Assembly: GCA_041441555.1 (NCBI GenBank) | Contig: JASDSW010000008.1 | Coordinates: 1 to 35,024 of the forward strand | Direction: 5' to 3' | Origin: Pseudaeromonas sp041441555 | GTDB taxonomy: Bacteria; Pseudomonadota; Gammaproteobacteria; Enterobacterales; Aeromonadaceae | Length of the DNA stretch: 35,024 nt | Shown: piece by piece, positions 31,524 to 35,024 of the stretch | How the letters are laid out: the number at the start of each line of letters is the position of its first letter | How positions within the stretch are numbered: position 1 is the first letter of the stretch | Notes under the pieces: generated by a model | Seen by the model: the letters and a program-made list of their open reading frames with translations, nothing else | Databases searched by the model: none | Told to the model about the DNA's origin: nothing | Made by a program: the position numbers and the translations under genes

Positions 31524-32210
31524 TCATGCCGATTCGCTCAGGCTGTAGCCGAGGCCGCGATGGGTGAGGATTGGATTGGCTTGCGGATCGATCTCGTGCA
31601 GCTTGGCGCGCAGCGTCTTGATGTGGGTATCCACGGTGCGCTCCAGGCTCTCTTCGGCGTCGCTCCAGACCCGTTCCATCAGCTGCTGCCGCGAATAGAC
31701 ATGACCCGGATGCAGCAGCAGCGTCTTGAGCAGCAGGTATTCGTAGCGGGTCAGGGTCAATGGCTGGCCATGCAACTGAATGCAGGCGCGTGCCTCATCC
31801 AGCTGCAGGCCGCGCGGTTTTTCCGCCGGGGCCGGGGGGACAGGGCGCACGCGGCGCAAGATGGTGCGCACCCGGGCGCTGACCTCGCGCGGTGAAAAGG
31901 GTTTGGCCACATAGTCGTCGGCGCCCATCTCCAGCCCCAGCAGGCGGTCGATCTCCTCACTGCGCGCGGTCAGAAACAGCAGCGGCAACTGGCTGACGGC
32001 ACGGATGCGACGGCAGAGCTCGAAGCCGCCGATATCCGGCAGTCCGACATCCAGGATCAGAAAATCGGGCTGCTCGTGGTCCATCGCCTCCAGCAGCGGC
32101 AGCCCGCGCTCGAACCAGCGCACGGCAAAGCCGTCGGTCTCCAGGCTGTAGATCAGGGTGTCGGCAATGCTGGCTTCATCTTCCACCAGCCAGATCAGCG
32201 GGCTCGTCAT
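31524..32210 (-). CDS. creB: CreB (BlrA-type) response regulator
   Basis: The 228-residue OmpR/PhoB-type regulator has a receiver domain (1-120) with acidic pair Glu10-Asp11, phosphoacceptor Asp54 in LILDVGLPDIGG, and KPFSPREV carrying the conserved Lys. The winged-helix domain (about 130-226) shows LTRYEYLLLKTLLLHPGHVY and ERTVDTHIKTLRAKL. It binds TTCAC-N6-TTCAC tags; none is seen in front of creB itself, only before creD. It is first in the creB-creC-creD cluster and divergent from the DeoR-type gene across 210 bp. Confidence 0.95.
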   Translation of the reverse strand: MTSPLIWLVEDEASIADTLIYSLETDGFAVRWFERGLPLLEAMDHEQPDFLILDVGLPDIGGFELCRRIRAVSQLPLLFLTARSEEIDRLLGLEMGADDYVAKPFSPREVSARVRTILRRVRPVPPAPAEKPRGLQLDEARACIQLHGQPLTLTRYEYLLLKTLLLHPGHVYSRQQLMERVWSDAEESLERTVDTHIKTLRAKLHEIDPQANPILTHRGLGYSLSESA

Positions 32211-32346
32211 GGGGGTTGTCGCGTCGTTCGGGACTCAATGCGCCACAAATTACCATGACCAGAGGCTGCGGGCGTAGTCGATACCATCGGTTGTGCGAAT
32301 GGGTTCGCAGTGGCGTGCTGGCCGGGGAAAGATCGAATAGCCATTT

Positions 32347-32382
32347 ATCTTTCGTTGATCTTTCGATTTGAAAGATTATAAT
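32347..32382 (+). promoter_or_regulatory. Promoter with CTTTCG-repeat operator for deoR-type gene and glmS
   Basis: TTGATC (32355-32360) and TATAAT (32377-32382) with a 16-bp spacer form a good promoter. ATCTTTCG occurs at 32347-32354 and again at 32358-32365. The second copy forms a palindrome with GAAAGAT (32370-32376), and CGAAAGA recurs at 32411-32417 beside the start codon. CTTTC-type repeats are typical DeoR/AgaR-family operators; here they overlap -35 and spacer, implying autorepression. Confidence 0.7.
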
Positions 32383-32420
32383 CGGCGCCATGATTTCACT
32401 TCCGTGATAACGAAAGACAG

Positions 32421-33197
32421 ATGAGCAAACGCAACACTCAACAGCGGCGCCATGCCATCGTCACCCTGCTTGCCGAACGCGGTGAGTTGAGCGTGGATTG
32501 GCTGGCCCGGGAGTTTGATACCTCGGAAGTCACGATTCGCAAGGATCTGGCCGAGCTGGAGCGCAATGGTCTGCTGCTGCGTCGCTACGGCGGCGCCGTG
32601 CCAGTCCCTCAGGAGCTGGTGGCCGAGGCGCCGGAGGCCGAACAAGTTTCGAAGCGAAAGCTGGCGATCGCCCGGGCCGCCGCCGAGCTGATCCGCGATC
32701 ACAACCGCATCATCATCGACTCCGGCAGCACCACGGCGGCTCTCATCCCCGAACTCGGCAAGCGCCGCGGTCTGGTGGTGATGACCAACTCGCTGGCGGT
32801 GGCCGCCGCGTTGCGCGAGCTGGAGAACGAGCCGACCCTGCTGATGACCGGCGGTACCTGGGATCCGCACTCCGAGGCGTTTCAGGGCCAGGTGGCCGAG
32901 CAGGTGCTGCGCTCCTATGATTTTGACCAGCTGTTTATCGGCGCCGCCGGAGTTGATCCCCTGCGGGGCACCACCACCTTCAATGAACTGGTGGGGTTGT
33001 CGCAGGTGATGGCGGAGGTGGCGCGCGAAGTGGTGGTGCTGGCCGAGTCGCACAAGGTGGGGCGCAAGATCCCGAATCTGGAGCTGCCGTGGAGCCGTAT
33101 CGATACCCTGATCACCGATACCGGTCTGTCGGCGGCACTCAAGATCCAAATTGAACAACAGGGCGTGCAGGTGATCTGCGTGCCGGAATTGGCATAA
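32421..33197 (+). CDS. DeoR/GlpR-family transcriptional regulator upstream of glmS
   Basis: The 258-residue regulator has an N-terminal winged HTH (residues 7-60; LSVDWLAREFDTSEVTIRKD, LLRRYGGAV) and a C-terminal DeoRC sugar-phosphate-binding domain with IIIDSGSTTAALI, MTNSLAVAAAL, FIGAAGVD and VVLAESHKVGRK. The family senses phosphorylated sugars. Being 16 bp upstream of glmS on the same strand, with an apparent operator in its own promoter, it most likely senses an amino-sugar phosphate such as GlcN-6-P and adjusts glmS expression (inference). The start at 32421 is close to the CGAAAGA operator copy, and the ribosome site is GAAAGA-like and weak. Confidence 0.9.
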   Translation: MSKRNTQQRRHAIVTLLAERGELSVDWLAREFDTSEVTIRKDLAELERNGLLLRRYGGAVPVPQELVAEAPEAEQVSKRKLAIARAAAELIRDHNRIIIDSGSTTAALIPELGKRRGLVVMTNSLAVAAALRELENEPTLLMTGGTWDPHSEAFQGQVAEQVLRSYDFDQLFIGAAGVDPLRGTTTFNELVGLSQVMAEVAREVVVLAESHKVGRKIPNLELPWSRIDTLITDTGLSAALKIQIEQQGVQVICVPELA

Positions 33198-33213
33198 CAA
33201 AAGGAATCAGAGC

Positions 33214-35024
<1,811 letters not shown>

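Noticed and set aside
30026..31567. 513-codon open frame antisense to creC
   Set aside because: It is the shadow of creC; the composition is Gln/Gly/Ala/Leu low-complexity with no recognisable family.

Overview
The window is a stretch of a gammaproteobacterial chromosome that contains the replication origin. The gene order mioC - oriC - mnmG - rsmG - parA - parB - atpIBEFHAGDC - glmU, the close similarity of the ATP synthase and MnmE/MnmG proteins to their enterobacterial counterparts, about two dozen Dam (GATC) sites in oriC, an arginine-32 EF-P with its EarP rhamnosyltransferase, and a creBCD (blr-type) locus with a perfect cre tag together suggest an Aeromonadales-like organism (Aeromonas / Oceanimonas / Zobellella relatives). 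The species assignment is inference. No rRNA, tRNA, CRISPR array, transposase or phage gene was seen.

Layout. (1) 1-1480: mnmE behind a strong hairpin. (2) 1.5-12.4 kb: a variable-looking block between mnmE and the origin cluster. It holds a GAF protein with a ruined GGDEF domain, a minus-strand cassette (XRE-cupin regulator, isochorismatase-like hydrolase, EamA exporter, GlxA-type regulator), a divergent BenE-type transporter sharing paired 16-bp palindromic operators with the XRE-cupin gene, pqiB-pqiC without pqiA, a YiaD-like OmpA lipoprotein, an AI-2E/YdiK-family permease and a second EamA transporter. (3) 12.5-14.3 kb: earP and efp, an enzyme/substrate pair for translation of polyproline stretches. 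(4) 14.4-15.5 kb: mioC and oriC, with DnaA boxes and a GATC-rich unwinding element next to mnmG. (5) 15.5-19.7 kb: mnmG, rsmG, parA, parB. (6) 19.7-26.9 kb: the complete nine-gene F1Fo ATP synthase operon ending in a canonical terminator. (7) 27.0-28.4 kb: glmU with its terminator and a paired-hairpin intergenic element. (8) 28.6-32.2 kb: creB-creC-creD on the minus strand, with a cre tag between creC and creD. (9) 32.2-35.0 kb: a DeoR-family regulator with a CTTTCG-repeat operator over its own promoter, followed 16 bp later by glmS, which is cut by the window end only a few residues before its expected C-terminus.

How the genes work together. MnmE and MnmG form one tRNA wobble-uridine modification complex although their genes lie about 14 kb apart here. 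EarP modifies EF-P. ParA/ParB segregate the origin they flank. The ATP synthase subunits assemble one complex. GlmS and GlmU bracket the UDP-GlcNAc pathway, with the DeoR regulator probably sensing an amino-sugar phosphate. CreB/CreC drive creD through the cre tag. The least explained part is the regulator-rich minus-strand cassette at 2.7-5.9 kb together with benE. I did not find a clearly novel multi-gene system; the best leads are the dual-operator XRE-cupin/BenE switch with its attached hydrolase/exporter/GlxA cassette, the degenerate GGDEF protein and the altered R1-position DnaA box.
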